DNA of 36,755 bases from Deltaproteobacteria bacterium (GTDB taxonomy: Bacteria > Desulfobacterota > Syntrophia > Syntrophales > UBA6807). Below are positions 27,291 to 36,685 of the stretch, piece by piece. Each line of letters opens with the position of its first letter. The first letter of the stretch is position 1. The notes beneath the pieces are model-generated. The model saw only the letters and a program-made list of their open reading frames with translations, had not been told where the DNA came from and ran no database searches. A program made the position numbers and the translations under genes. Where the stretch lies: contig DSDU01000168.1 of the NCBI GenBank assembly GCA_011056835.1, forward strand, positions 1-36,755, given 5' to 3'.

Positions 27291-29426
27291 ATGGCACACG
27301 GAGCTCAACATGTTTATACGGTAGGACACGAAGGAAGAGAGGTTTTCTGGAATGCCCCGTACGAGCTGATTCTATTTGCCTTCACCGCGGTTGCACTGGC
27401 CATATTTGCCTATGGTCTTTTCAGGCGGTGGCAGCTGTGGAAGGCCCTCGGCAAACCCGAGGATAGAATGGATAATACGGGAGAACGGGTAAAATCTCTC
27501 ATTGTCAATGGACTTTTCCAGGTTAAAACATTTCGGGACGTCTATCCCGGCGTCATGCATGCGTTGATTTTCTTTGGATTTTTTGTCTTAATATGGGGCG
27601 CCGCCATCGACGCGACACAATTCCACATCGGACTGCCCTTTTTTCATGGTCCATTTTATCTCTGGTTCTCCCTCATTATGGAAATATTCGGACTGGCCGT
27701 TTTGCTTGGAATCGTTATTGCGATGTACCGCCGGTACATTGAAAAGCCGGACCGTCTCGGTTACCGTGGGACCCCCGACAACCGGGCGGACGACGCGATC
27801 GTGCTGGTGGGAATCGGAGCTATCATCGTTACCGGATTTATCATTGAGGCATTGCGGCTCCACGTGAACGTCAATGTGGACGGTTTCACATGGGGTGCGT
27901 GGTCGTTTGTGGGTTACGGTCTGTCGAAGACGCTGACCGGTGTCGGCTACGATACGGCGCGGATACTCCACAAGTGGATGTGGTGGATCCACACGTTCAT
28001 CGCGCTCGGTCTGATTGCCTATATTCCGTGGTCGCGACTGCTGCATATCATCACGTCGGCGGCGAACCAGTATATGATTTCGCTGAAGCCGAAGGGATAT
28101 CTCGAGCCGATCGCCGATTTTGAAAATGCCGAGTCGTTCGGTGTGGGTCAGCTCGAAGATTTCACGTGGAAACAGATATTTGATTCCGACGCCTGTACGA
28201 GGTGCGGGCGATGCCAGGACGGCTGTCCGGCATATCTGACGGGCAAGCCGCTTTCACCGAAGAAAGTGATTCAGGATCTGAAGACATACTGGCTGGAGCG
28301 GGCGCCTGTTGTTCTGGCGGCGAAAAAAGCGGCCGCTGAAGGTGAAGACCCTGTTATTCCCGAACCAGAGAAAATGATGGTCGGCGAGGTGATTGATCTC
28401 CACGAACTGTGGGCATGCACCAACTGCATGTACTGCATGGAGCATTGTCCCGTTTGTATCGAGCACATACCGAAGATCATCGGCATGAGACAATATAAGG
28501 TCCTGATGGAAGCCGATTTTGCTCCCGAATTGCAGTTGACGTATAGAAATATGGAAAATAACTCCAATCCGTGGGGTATCGGCGCTCATTTACGACAGGA
28601 TTGGGCTGCCGGAGTGGGCGTCAAAACACTGGCCGAGGATTCCGACGTGGAATATCTTTTCTATGTCGGATGTTCGGGATCATTTGACGACAGAGGTAAA
28701 AAGGTCGCCATCGCCCTTGCAAAAATATTAAAAGAAGCCGGTGTAAGATTCGGCGTCCTCGGAGCGGAGGAGGGATGCTGCGGTGATTCCGCCATGAGAG
28801 GCGGTAATGAGTATCTCTATCAGATAATGGCCCAGACAAATATCGAAGTCATGAACGGCTATGGTGTGAAGAAGATCATCACCATGTGCCCCCATGGGTA
28901 CAATGCGATCAAGAAGGATTACCCCCATTTCGGAGGCAATTTCGAGGTTTATCATCACACCGAGATCCTGGCGGATCTTATTGCACAGGGGAAGATCCGG
29001 TTGAAACAATCCGTCCAGGGAACCTTTACCTATCATGATTCATGTTTCCTCGGCAGATACAATGATATCTACGATCAGCCGCGGAATGCATTGAAAGCCG
29101 TGCCGGGCTTGAATCTCGTAGAGATGAGCAGCAATCACGCGAAAAGCTTCTGCTGCGGCGCCGGCGGTGCGCGGATGTGGATGGAAGAAGATATCGGCGA
29201 GCGCATCAATGATGTGCGGGCGGATCAGGCGATCGCAGCCAATGCGAGCACCATCGCGGTCGGGTGTCCCTTCTGTCTCACCATGATGGCAGACGGTATC
29301 AAGGATCGAGGCAAGGAAGAGACAATGGAAGCGCTCGATATCGCCGAGATAATCTGGGATGCCATGGGGCTGGAGGAGGCTACGGCTTCTGCTGAAGAGG
29401 CGCCGAAGGAAGCGGCAGCCGAATAA
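27291..29426 (+). CDS. membrane-bound HdrD/CCG-domain Fe-S oxidoreductase (putative Etf:(mena)quinone oxidoreductase)
   Basis: N-terminal NarI-like transmembrane segment; CTRCGRCQDGCP and CTNCMYCMEHCP; CCG-domain motifs EEGCCGDSAMR and KSFCCGAGGARMWMEE; downstream of etfBA. Confidence 0.88.
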   Translation: MAHGAQHVYTVGHEGREVFWNAPYELILFAFTAVALAIFAYGLFRRWQLWKALGKPEDRMDNTGERVKSLIVNGLFQVKTFRDVYPGVMHALIFFGFFVLIWGAAIDATQFHIGLPFFHGPFYLWFSLIMEIFGLAVLLGIVIAMYRRYIEKPDRLGYRGTPDNRADDAIVLVGIGAIIVTGFIIEALRLHVNVNVDGFTWGAWSFVGYGLSKTLTGVGYDTARILHKWMWWIHTFIALGLIAYIPWSRLLHIITSAANQYMISLKPKGYLEPIADFENAESFGVGQLEDFTWKQIFDSDACTRCGRCQDGCPAYLTGKPLSPKKVIQDLKTYWLERAPVVLAAKKAAAEGEDPVIPEPEKMMVGEVIDLHELWACTNCMYCMEHCPVCIEHIPKIIGMRQYKVLMEADFAPELQLTYRNMENNSNPWGIGAHLRQDWAAGVGVKTLAEDSDVEYLFYVGCSGSFDDRGKKVAIALAKILKEAGVRFGVLGAEEGCCGDSAMRGGNEYLYQIMAQTNIEVMNGYGVKKIITMCPHGYNAIKKDYPHFGGNFEVYHHTEILADLIAQGKIRLKQSVQGTFTYHDSCFLGRYNDIYDQPRNALKAVPGLNLVEMSSNHAKSFCCGAGGARMWMEEDIGERINDVRADQAIAANASTIAVGCPFCLTMMADGIKDRGKEETMEALDIAEIIWDAMGLEEATASAEEAPKEAAAE

Positions 29427-29453
29427 CCGAGTCACATGATATGTAGATTGTTT

Positions 29454-29489
29454 AGCCCCTGACCTTATATGCGGTCAGGGGCTTTTTTT
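29454..29489 (+). terminator. Rho-independent terminator T1
   Basis: AGCCCCTGACCttatatgcGGTCAGGGGCTTTTTTT. Confidence 0.92.
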
Positions 29490-29570
29490 ATGGTGTTTTT
29501 CATAAAAATCTATTACATAGTAACGAAAGAGTGCTTTTGATGTTACAATTATACGGAAAGGAGAGGAAGA

Positions 29571-31283
29571 ATGACCGGTGATACCCCCTATCTGACAAAA
29601 CCCTGGCTGAAATCGTATGCCCCCTTCGCTCGTGAGCACATCGATTACGAGGAGGTCTGTCTCCCCGAAATTCTCGACCGCACCGCCGCTGAGTTTCCCA
29701 ATACTCCCGCCCTTGTTTTTCAGGGGTATACGGTACGGTACCGGGAATTAAAGGACATGGTTGATCGTTTTGCTACCTGCCTCGTCGATTTCGGTGTCCG
29801 AAAGGGCGATGCCGTCGCCATACTGCTTCCCAATCTGATCCCCTGTGTCGTCGCCTATTACGCAATTTTGAAGCTCGGCGCCGTTGCTGTTATGAACAAT
29901 CCCCTCTACACCGATACGGAGCTGGATCATCAATTCAACGATTCGGGATCAAAGGTACTCGTCTGCCTTGATCTCCTGGCAAATCGGATGATAGACCTTC
30001 GTCCGAAAACGCAGATCAGGCAGATCGTGTACACATCGATCGGCGATTATCTGCCCTTCCCGAAAAATCTGCTCTTTCCACTGGTGGCGAAGAAGAAAAA
30101 AATGGCCGCCGATGTGAAATCCGCGCCTGATGTCTATAAATGGAAGGACTGCCTTGCCGCTCATTCCCCCGCCCCTCCGGCGGTTAAGATCACCTTTGAT
30201 GACGTCGCCCAGTATCAATACACCGGTGGAACAACCGGCGTATCAAAGGGAGTCCAGCTCACTCACGGCAATCTCAGCAAGCAGGTCCAGCAGTTGAATG
30301 AATGGTTTCCCAATGATGTGCTGAAACGGGGAGATGAAATCGTTCTTGGAGCTTTGCCGTTTTTTCATGTGTTCGGCCTCTCCACCGCCATGAATCTTGC
30401 CGTTTACATGGGGTGGACCGACGTATTGATTCCGCGACCGCAGCCGGAGCCGCTTCTTGAGGCCATCAGGAAGTTCAGGCCGACATTCGCACCGCTGGTC
30501 CCGACCATGTACATCGGCATGCTCAATCATCCCGACCTGCAGAAAACGGACGTTACCTGCATGAAGGGCGCCTTTTCAGGAAGCGCACCGCTCCCGGTCG
30601 AGGTCATCAACGAATTTGAAGCAAAGACGGGCGCCATCATTGTTGAGGGGTACGGTCTTACCGAAACGACGCCGGTCACTCACGTCAATCCCTTCGGCGG
30701 CGGCGTCCGCAAGGTCGGAAGCATCGGCGTTCCCATATCCGACACGATCTGCCGCATCGTCGATCTCGAGGAGGGGACACGTGACATGCCCGTGGGAGAA
30801 CCGGGAGAACTCATTATTCAGGGACCGCAGGTGATGAAGGGGTATCGGAATATGCCCGACGAAACGGCCAATACCATTAGAAACGGCTGGTGTTTCACCG
30901 GGGATATCGCCACGATGGACGACGACGGGTATTTCTATATCGTTGACCGGAAGAAAGATATGATCATTTCCGGCGGATTCAATATCTACCCCCGGGACAT
31001 CGATGAAATATTCTACGAGCACCCCAAGGTTCAGGAAGCCTGCGCCATCGGAATCCCCGATCCGAAGCGGGGCGAGAACGTCAAGGTTTTCGTGGTGCTC
31101 AAAGCGGGCGAAACAGCCACGCAGGAGGAGATGATAGAGTTCTGCAAAACGAAGCTGGCTCCCTATAAACTGCCCTCGGAAATAGAGTTTCGTGAAGAAC
31201 TTCCCAAGTCGAATGTCGGCAAAATCCTGCGGAAGGAACTGAGGCAGGAAGAACTGGAAAAGAGAAAAAGCGCCGGTTCGTAA
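29571..31283 (+). CDS. long-chain fatty acid/acyl-CoA ligase (AMP-forming), copy 1
   Basis: YQYTGGTTGVSKGVQLTH, EGYGLTETTPVTHVNP, GWCFTGDIATMDDDGYFYIVDRKKDMIISGGFNIYPRDIDEIFYEHP, GKILRKELR. Confidence 0.93.
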   Translation: MTGDTPYLTKPWLKSYAPFAREHIDYEEVCLPEILDRTAAEFPNTPALVFQGYTVRYRELKDMVDRFATCLVDFGVRKGDAVAILLPNLIPCVVAYYAILKLGAVAVMNNPLYTDTELDHQFNDSGSKVLVCLDLLANRMIDLRPKTQIRQIVYTSIGDYLPFPKNLLFPLVAKKKKMAADVKSAPDVYKWKDCLAAHSPAPPAVKITFDDVAQYQYTGGTTGVSKGVQLTHGNLSKQVQQLNEWFPNDVLKRGDEIVLGALPFFHVFGLSTAMNLAVYMGWTDVLIPRPQPEPLLEAIRKFRPTFAPLVPTMYIGMLNHPDLQKTDVTCMKGAFSGSAPLPVEVINEFEAKTGAIIVEGYGLTETTPVTHVNPFGGGVRKVGSIGVPISDTICRIVDLEEGTRDMPVGEPGELIIQGPQVMKGYRNMPDETANTIRNGWCFTGDIATMDDDGYFYIVDRKKDMIISGGFNIYPRDIDEIFYEHPKVQEACAIGIPDPKRGENVKVFVVLKAGETATQEEMIEFCKTKLAPYKLPSEIEFREELPKSNVGKILRKELRQEELEKRKSAGS

Positions 31284-31308
31284 GTTCATGTTGGTGTTAT
31301 GATCAGCA

Positions 31309-31345
31309 ACGCCCCTGACCAACCCGTATCGGTCAGGGGCTTTTT
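31309..31345 (+). terminator. Rho-independent terminator T2
   Basis: GCCCCTGACCaacccgtatcGGTCAGGGGCTTTTT, same stem as T1. Confidence 0.9.
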
Positions 31346-31531
31346 GATATGGCATTTTTATGAGATATCTTTTAAACTGACAGCATGATTCGTGGGTGGG
31401 GCCATGGATCGTCTGCGGATAAACGGAGTGATTGAAATATCGTGAAGCGGGGCGTGGTTCAGGAATGTGCGCATTCCGTTCGTTGGCCGGACCGGGAAAC
31501 TAACCTTACATTACGGAAGAAAGGAAGGGTG

Positions 31532-33238
31532 ATGGGAATGGCGGGAGAATCGGTATATCACACCAAACCGTGGCTGCGGTCCTATGAACCGGGAGTTGCG
31601 GAGCATATTGATTATGAGGACATCACGATGCCACATGTCCTGAGGCGGACAGTGCAACAATTTCCCCGTAATACGGCATTGATCTTTCAGGGATATAGAA
31701 TGAACTTCACCGAATTGGATGAAATGGTCGATCGCATGGCTTCCTGCCTTGCGGCGCTTGGAGTTACCAAAGGTGATGCCGTCGCCATACTGCTGCCCAA
31801 TCTGATTCCCTGTGTCGTCGCCTATTATGCAGTGTTGAGACTGGGGGGCATCGTTGTCCTGAATAATCCCCTCTATTCCGACAGAGAGCTGGAGCATCAG
31901 TTCAATGATTCCAGGTCAAAAGTCCTGATTACGCTCGATCTTCTCGCCAATCGAATGATTGCCCTCAGGCCGAAAACGCTGATCAGGCAGATCATTTATA
32001 CATCCATCGGCGATTATCTTCCCTTTCCGAAAAATCTGCTCTTTCCTCTGGTGGCGAAGAAGAAAAAGATGGCCGCCGATGTGAAATCCGCGCCTGATGT
32101 CTATAAATGGAAAGACTGCATCGCCCGGTACGATCCCGCGCCGCCGTCGGTGACGATTGCCATGGATGACGTGGCTACCTATCAGTATACGGGCGGGACC
32201 ACCGGTGTTTCAAAGGGTGTCATGCTTACCCATGCCAATTTGAGCAGGCAGTGTCAGCAGGCGGAAGCATGGTTTCCCCGTTTTAGAAAAGGAGAGGAGA
32301 TCATTCTGGGGGCGTTGCCGTTCTTTCACTCTTTCGGAATGACGACGGCGATGAATTTCGGGGTTTACATGGGGTGGGCAGATGTTCTGATTCCGCGGCC
32401 CCAGCCGGAGCAGTTGCTGGAAGCGATACGAAAATTCAGGCCGACATTCGCCCCGCTGGTCCCGACCATGTACATCGGCATGCTCAATCATCCAGACCTG
32501 AAAAAGACCGATTTAACCTGCCTCAAGGGGTGCTTTTCCGGAAGCGCACCGCTCCCGGTTGAGGTCATCAATGAATTTGAAGCAAAGACGGGCGCCGTCA
32601 TCGTCGAAGGTTTCGGCATGACGGAAACGACGCCGGTCACTCACATCAATCCCTTTGCCGGAGGTGCTCGAAAGGTCGGCAGTGTCGGTGTTCCCGTTTC
32701 GGATACGGAGGCACGCATCGTTGATCTTGATCAGGGAGTCACCGATTTGCCGGTGGGACAGCCGGGGGAGCTCATCGTGCGGGGCCCGCAAGTCATGAAG
32801 GGATACTGGAACAAACCGGAGGAGACAGCGAACACCCTTCGCGACGGCTGGTGTTTCACCGGGGATATCGCCACGATGGACGACGACGGGTATTTCTATA
32901 TCGTCGACCGGAAGAAAGATATGATCATTTCCGGCGGATTCAATATCTACCCCCGGGACATTGATGAAATATTCTACGAGCACCCCAAGGTTCAGGAAGC
33001 CTGCGCCATCGGAATCCCCGATCCGAAGCGGGGCGAGAACGTCAAGGTTTTCGTGGTGCTCAAGGCGGGCGAAACAGCCACGCAGGAGGAGATGATAGAG
33101 TTCTGCAAAACGAAGCTCGCCACCTATAAACTGCCCTCGGAAATAGAATTTCGTGAAGAACTTCCCAAGAGCACCGTCGGCAAGATCCTACGCAAGGAGC
33201 TCCGCATGGAGGAACTCGAAAAAAGAAAGAAGGCATGA
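31532..33238 (+). CDS. long-chain fatty acid/acyl-CoA ligase (AMP-forming), copy 2
   Basis: Paralogue of the preceding gene; YQYTGGTTGVSKGVMLTH, EGFGMTETTPVTHINP; ATG after AAGGAAGGG. Confidence 0.93.
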   Translation: MGMAGESVYHTKPWLRSYEPGVAEHIDYEDITMPHVLRRTVQQFPRNTALIFQGYRMNFTELDEMVDRMASCLAALGVTKGDAVAILLPNLIPCVVAYYAVLRLGGIVVLNNPLYSDRELEHQFNDSRSKVLITLDLLANRMIALRPKTLIRQIIYTSIGDYLPFPKNLLFPLVAKKKKMAADVKSAPDVYKWKDCIARYDPAPPSVTIAMDDVATYQYTGGTTGVSKGVMLTHANLSRQCQQAEAWFPRFRKGEEIILGALPFFHSFGMTTAMNFGVYMGWADVLIPRPQPEQLLEAIRKFRPTFAPLVPTMYIGMLNHPDLKKTDLTCLKGCFSGSAPLPVEVINEFEAKTGAVIVEGFGMTETTPVTHINPFAGGARKVGSVGVPVSDTEARIVDLDQGVTDLPVGQPGELIVRGPQVMKGYWNKPEETANTLRDGWCFTGDIATMDDDGYFYIVDRKKDMIISGGFNIYPRDIDEIFYEHPKVQEACAIGIPDPKRGENVKVFVVLKAGETATQEEMIEFCKTKLATYKLPSEIEFREELPKSTVGKILRKELRMEELEKRKKA

Positions 33239-33263
33239 CCTTTTCTCACAAGTGGAGGTTGGT

Positions 33264-34043
33264 ATGATCGGTTTTCAGGAGATAAACGGAGTAAAAATTG
33301 CGTACCGAGTGAATGATGATGGTCTGAGTGATGACCGGAGAAGTATCGTCCTTATTCATGGCTCCGGCTGCGACCACACGCTGTGGAACCATCAATTCGG
33401 CGCACTGGAAGGAGATTTCAATACGGTCGGCGTCGATCTTCCCGGTCATGGCCGGTCCGAAGGCGCCGGTGAACAGGAGGTGGACAAGTATGTTGAATGG
33501 GTGAGGAACATCATCGAAGCTCTTGCCTTGAAGAAGCCCGTTCTCACCGGTCATTCTCTCGGCGCCGCCATCAGCCTTACCTTTGCCATTAAATATGGAG
33601 AGATGCTCTCAGGAATCATTCCCGTGGGCGGTGGCGTTACCATGCCCGTTAACGAGGCGATCCTCAATGGTATACGGAATGATCCCGCTGCAACCCTGGG
33701 CTTCATTGCCAAATTTTCGGTGACGAAGGAGAACCGCGAACGATTCATGCAACCGCTCATTGACGGTATGATGAAGGTCCGGCCGGAAACGATATACGGG
33801 GATTTTCTTTCCTGTGACCGGCTTGATATCACGGAAGACATACAGAAGATAACCGTACCGACCCTTCTGATCTGCGGAGAGGACGATAAGATGACGCCTC
33901 CCGCACTCTCCCGGTACATGGTAGAGCAGATTCCCGGAGCCGAACTGGCGGTGATTGAAGGAGCGGGCCATTTCGTCATGCAGGAAAACGCCGTGGCATT
34001 CAATAATGTCCTGAGAGAATTTATTAAGCGGATTCCCACGTGA
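33264..34043 (+). CDS. alpha/beta hydrolase
   Basis: IVLIHGSGCDHTLWNHQ, VDLPGHGRSEG, VLTGHSLGAAIS (nucleophile elbow), LLICGEDDKMTPP, IEGAGHFVMQENA. Confidence 0.92.
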   Translation: MIGFQEINGVKIAYRVNDDGLSDDRRSIVLIHGSGCDHTLWNHQFGALEGDFNTVGVDLPGHGRSEGAGEQEVDKYVEWVRNIIEALALKKPVLTGHSLGAAISLTFAIKYGEMLSGIIPVGGGVTMPVNEAILNGIRNDPAATLGFIAKFSVTKENRERFMQPLIDGMMKVRPETIYGDFLSCDRLDITEDIQKITVPTLLICGEDDKMTPPALSRYMVEQIPGAELAVIEGAGHFVMQENAVAFNNVLREFIKRIPT

Positions 34044-34065
34044 GAATCTACAGACGATATGAGTT

Positions 34066-34521
34066 ATGGCGAAGATATTGGTAGTGTATCATTCACAGAC
34101 GGGAAATACTGAAAAAATGGCCAGGGCGGTTGCGGAAGGAGCCGCCGGCTTTGAAAATACCGAGTTGACGATGAAGCGGGCTTTCGAAGCAACCCTTGAG
34201 GACCTCCTGGCCTGTGACGGAATCGCCATCGGCACGCCTGAAAACTTCGGCTATATGTCGGGGGCAATGAAGGATTTCTTCGATCGCACCTTTTACCCTG
34301 CACAGGGTAAGATTTTTAAGAAGCCCTATGTCATATTTATCAGTGCCGGCAATGACGGAACGGGGGCAGAGAACAGTGTCGACCGGATTGCCCGGGGGTA
34401 TCCGCTGAAACGGGTCTACCAGGCGGTTATTGCAAAAGGGGAAGTAACCGACGAAATTCTCGACCGGTGCCGGGAACTGGGGCAGACCCTGGCCGGTGGC
34501 TGTGAGCTGGGAATCTATTAA
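34066..34521 (+). CDS. flavodoxin family protein
   Basis: KILVVYHSQTGNTEKMARAVAEGA, DGIAIGTPENFGYMSGAMKDFFDRTF. Confidence 0.88.
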   Translation: MAKILVVYHSQTGNTEKMARAVAEGAAGFENTELTMKRAFEATLEDLLACDGIAIGTPENFGYMSGAMKDFFDRTFYPAQGKIFKKPYVIFISAGNDGTGAENSVDRIARGYPLKRVYQAVIAKGEVTDEILDRCRELGQTLAGGCELGIY

Positions 34522-36239
34522 AGGTTAATTGTTATTATCGAATCGAGATAATCGTCGGGTTTCTCGTAACCGAGAAGCATAAGAATCGTGGCGGCTACGT
34601 TTGCAAGGCCCGGTTCCGTGACATTCTGATTGATTTCATATCGTTCCGTGTCGGGTCCGCGGATGATAAAGGGAACGGGATTAAGTGTATGGCTGGTCAT
34701 CGGCTTGAATTCGCCGCCGGCTCCCTGAACTGGTTTGCCGGTTTTTTTATCGACTTCGATCATCTGTTCACAGTTGCCGTGATCGGCGGTGATGACGATG
34801 GTGCCGCCGCATTCGTCAATTGCTGAGATGAGGCTGCCGATAGCCTCGTCAACGGCCTTCACGGCGTCAACCGCTGCGTGAAGCGATCCCGTGTGTCCCA
34901 CCATGTCTCCGTTTGCAAAGTTCAGCCGGAGAAATTTATATCTGCCTGATTGAAGGGCTTCAATCGCCCTGTCGGCTATTTCCCGCGCCTTCATCCTCGG
35001 CGCCTGATCGAACGGCACATGATCCGATTCGATTTCTTCCCAGTCTTCAAGGGATTCATCGAACTTTGCCGAGTCATTGCCATTCCAGAAATAGGTGACA
35101 TGGCCGAATTTCTGGGTCTCGCTCAGGGCGTACTGGGTTACCCTGTTCGCGGCGAGGTATTCCGATACGGTCCGATTGATCGCCGGCGGTGATACGAGAT
35201 AGTTCGGCGGCAGATGGGTGTCCGAATCGTACTCGAGCATGCCCGCATAAATGACCCGGGGCCGGACGGAGCGCTCAAATCCCGTAAAGTCATCTTCCAC
35301 AAAGGCCCTGCTGATTTCCAGCGCCCGGTCGCCCCGGTAATTGAAGAGAACAACGCCGTGACCGTCATGGATACGGGCAAGAGGGTCGGCCGGATTGTCA
35401 GGATCATGAACAACCCAATGTTGAATATATTGGTCGTCGACTTTCTGTATTTCTCTGAGTTTCCTGATGGCGGTAAGGCTGTCGGGGTATCTGGGGCCTT
35501 CGCCGAGAACGTGGGCGTTGTATCCCCGTTCGACAATGCTCCAGTCGGCTTCGTATCGGTCCATGGTCGTCACCATTCGTCCGCCGCCTGATGCTATATA
35601 ATATCGACGGGTTAGCCCTACCCTGCTTGCCTGGACCCGCAGCGACCAGAGATAATCCTCGAGTTCTCCGAAATAGCGAAGCGCACTCAGCGGAGGGACA
35701 TCTCGACCGTCCATGAGCCCATGAATGTACACCTCTTCGACACCGCTTCGATCGCAGGCTCCCACCAGCGCGAAAAGGTGAGAAATATTGCTGTGAACGT
35801 TTCCATCAGAAATCAATCCGATAAAGTGTATCGGCGTTTTTTCAGAAAGGGCGTTCCGAATAAGTTTCTTCCATATGTCGGATTCAAAGATTCTGCCGCT
35901 TTCTATGGCATTCTCCACGAGACTGGCTCCCTGGGAGAAGATGCGGCCGGCTCCGAAGGCATTGTGGCCGACTTCGCTGTTCCCTTGATCGTCATCTGAG
36001 GGCATACCGACTGCCGTGCCGTGTGCCTTGAGCCGTGCGACAATCTTTTCGTTTTCCAGGAGGTTGCAGAGATTCTGCGGCTGCGCAATGTCGACGGCGT
36101 TGCCGGGATACCCCTCGCCGCTTCCACGGTACAGGCCGATACCGTCCATTATAACCAGGAGAAGCGGTCCCTGAATACCCTCATAGTGTGGGAGTTTTTT
36201 AAGCGTCAAGTCCATGAATTTGATCTCTTCGGGTCTCAC
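34518..36239 (-). CDS. gpmI: 2,3-bisphosphoglycerate-independent phosphoglycerate mutase (plant/nematode-type)
   Basis: LLVIMDGIGLY, DQGNSEVGHNAFGAGRIFSQGASLVENAIESGRIFE, IASGGGRMVTTMDRYEADWSIVERGYNAHVLGEG, IVITADHGNCEQM; start GTG 36239 or ATG 36215. Confidence 0.92.
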   Translation of the reverse strand: MRPEEIKFMDLTLKKLPHYEGIQGPLLLVIMDGIGLYRGSGEGYPGNAVDIAQPQNLCNLLENEKIVARLKAHGTAVGMPSDDDQGNSEVGHNAFGAGRIFSQGASLVENAIESGRIFESDIWKKLIRNALSEKTPIHFIGLISDGNVHSNISHLFALVGACDRSGVEEVYIHGLMDGRDVPPLSALRYFGELEDYLWSLRVQASRVGLTRRYYIASGGGRMVTTMDRYEADWSIVERGYNAHVLGEGPRYPDSLTAIRKLREIQKVDDQYIQHWVVHDPDNPADPLARIHDGHGVVLFNYRGDRALEISRAFVEDDFTGFERSVRPRVIYAGMLEYDSDTHLPPNYLVSPPAINRTVSEYLAANRVTQYALSETQKFGHVTYFWNGNDSAKFDESLEDWEEIESDHVPFDQAPRMKAREIADRAIEALQSGRYKFLRLNFANGDMVGHTGSLHAAVDAVKAVDEAIGSLISAIDECGGTIVITADHGNCEQMIEVDKKTGKPVQGAGGEFKPMTSHTLNPVPFIIRGPDTERYEINQNVTEPGLANVAATILMLLGYEKPDDYLDSIITINL

Positions 36240-36631
36240 TTTCCGGAGCTTGCTTCGAGTTATTCCTGTAACAGCCCGAAGGTGTGAATTATCAGGGCAA
36301 GCCGGACAATGACACAGGATTATGCCCCGTAACGTGCCGCGGGGCGGTGCGTTTTCTTCCGGTTCAGGCTTACACAGGCATTATGCATTGACAGTAACTG
36401 TATAGCAGAAAGGATCTGCCGTCGCAAGATCATTCATGAATATTGTCTTGTCGCCTCCATTGATTCTCACAGGCTCCATGGCGCTGATTGATATGTTGAC
36501 GGTTTGCTCCCGGTACCACGAGAACCCGTCCTTTGCTCCGGCCTTGAACCCTTCGCCTGCTCCTCTTTCATGATGACCGTTCAAAAGAAAGGGAACGGCG
36601 GATTTTGAACGATCCCGCACCGTGCTCCAAT

Positions 36632-36662
36632 AAAAAAGGCCGGAGCGTGAGAGCTCCGGCCT
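36632..36662 (-). terminator. Rho-independent terminator of the downstream acyl-CoA dehydrogenase
   Basis: Minus strand AGGCCGGAGCtctcacGCTCCGGCCTTTTTT. Confidence 0.9.
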
Positions 36663-36685
36663 CGGGTACCCGTGTTGTGGTGTGA

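Noticed and set aside
36326-36350. GCCCCG...CGGGGC hairpin upstream of gpmI
   Set aside because: No adjacent T tract on either strand; not callable as a terminator.
36381-36620. 79-aa minus-strand ORF between gpmI and the acyl-CoA dehydrogenase terminator
   Set aside because: Open and non-overlapping but has no recognisable motif or clear SD; insufficient support to call.
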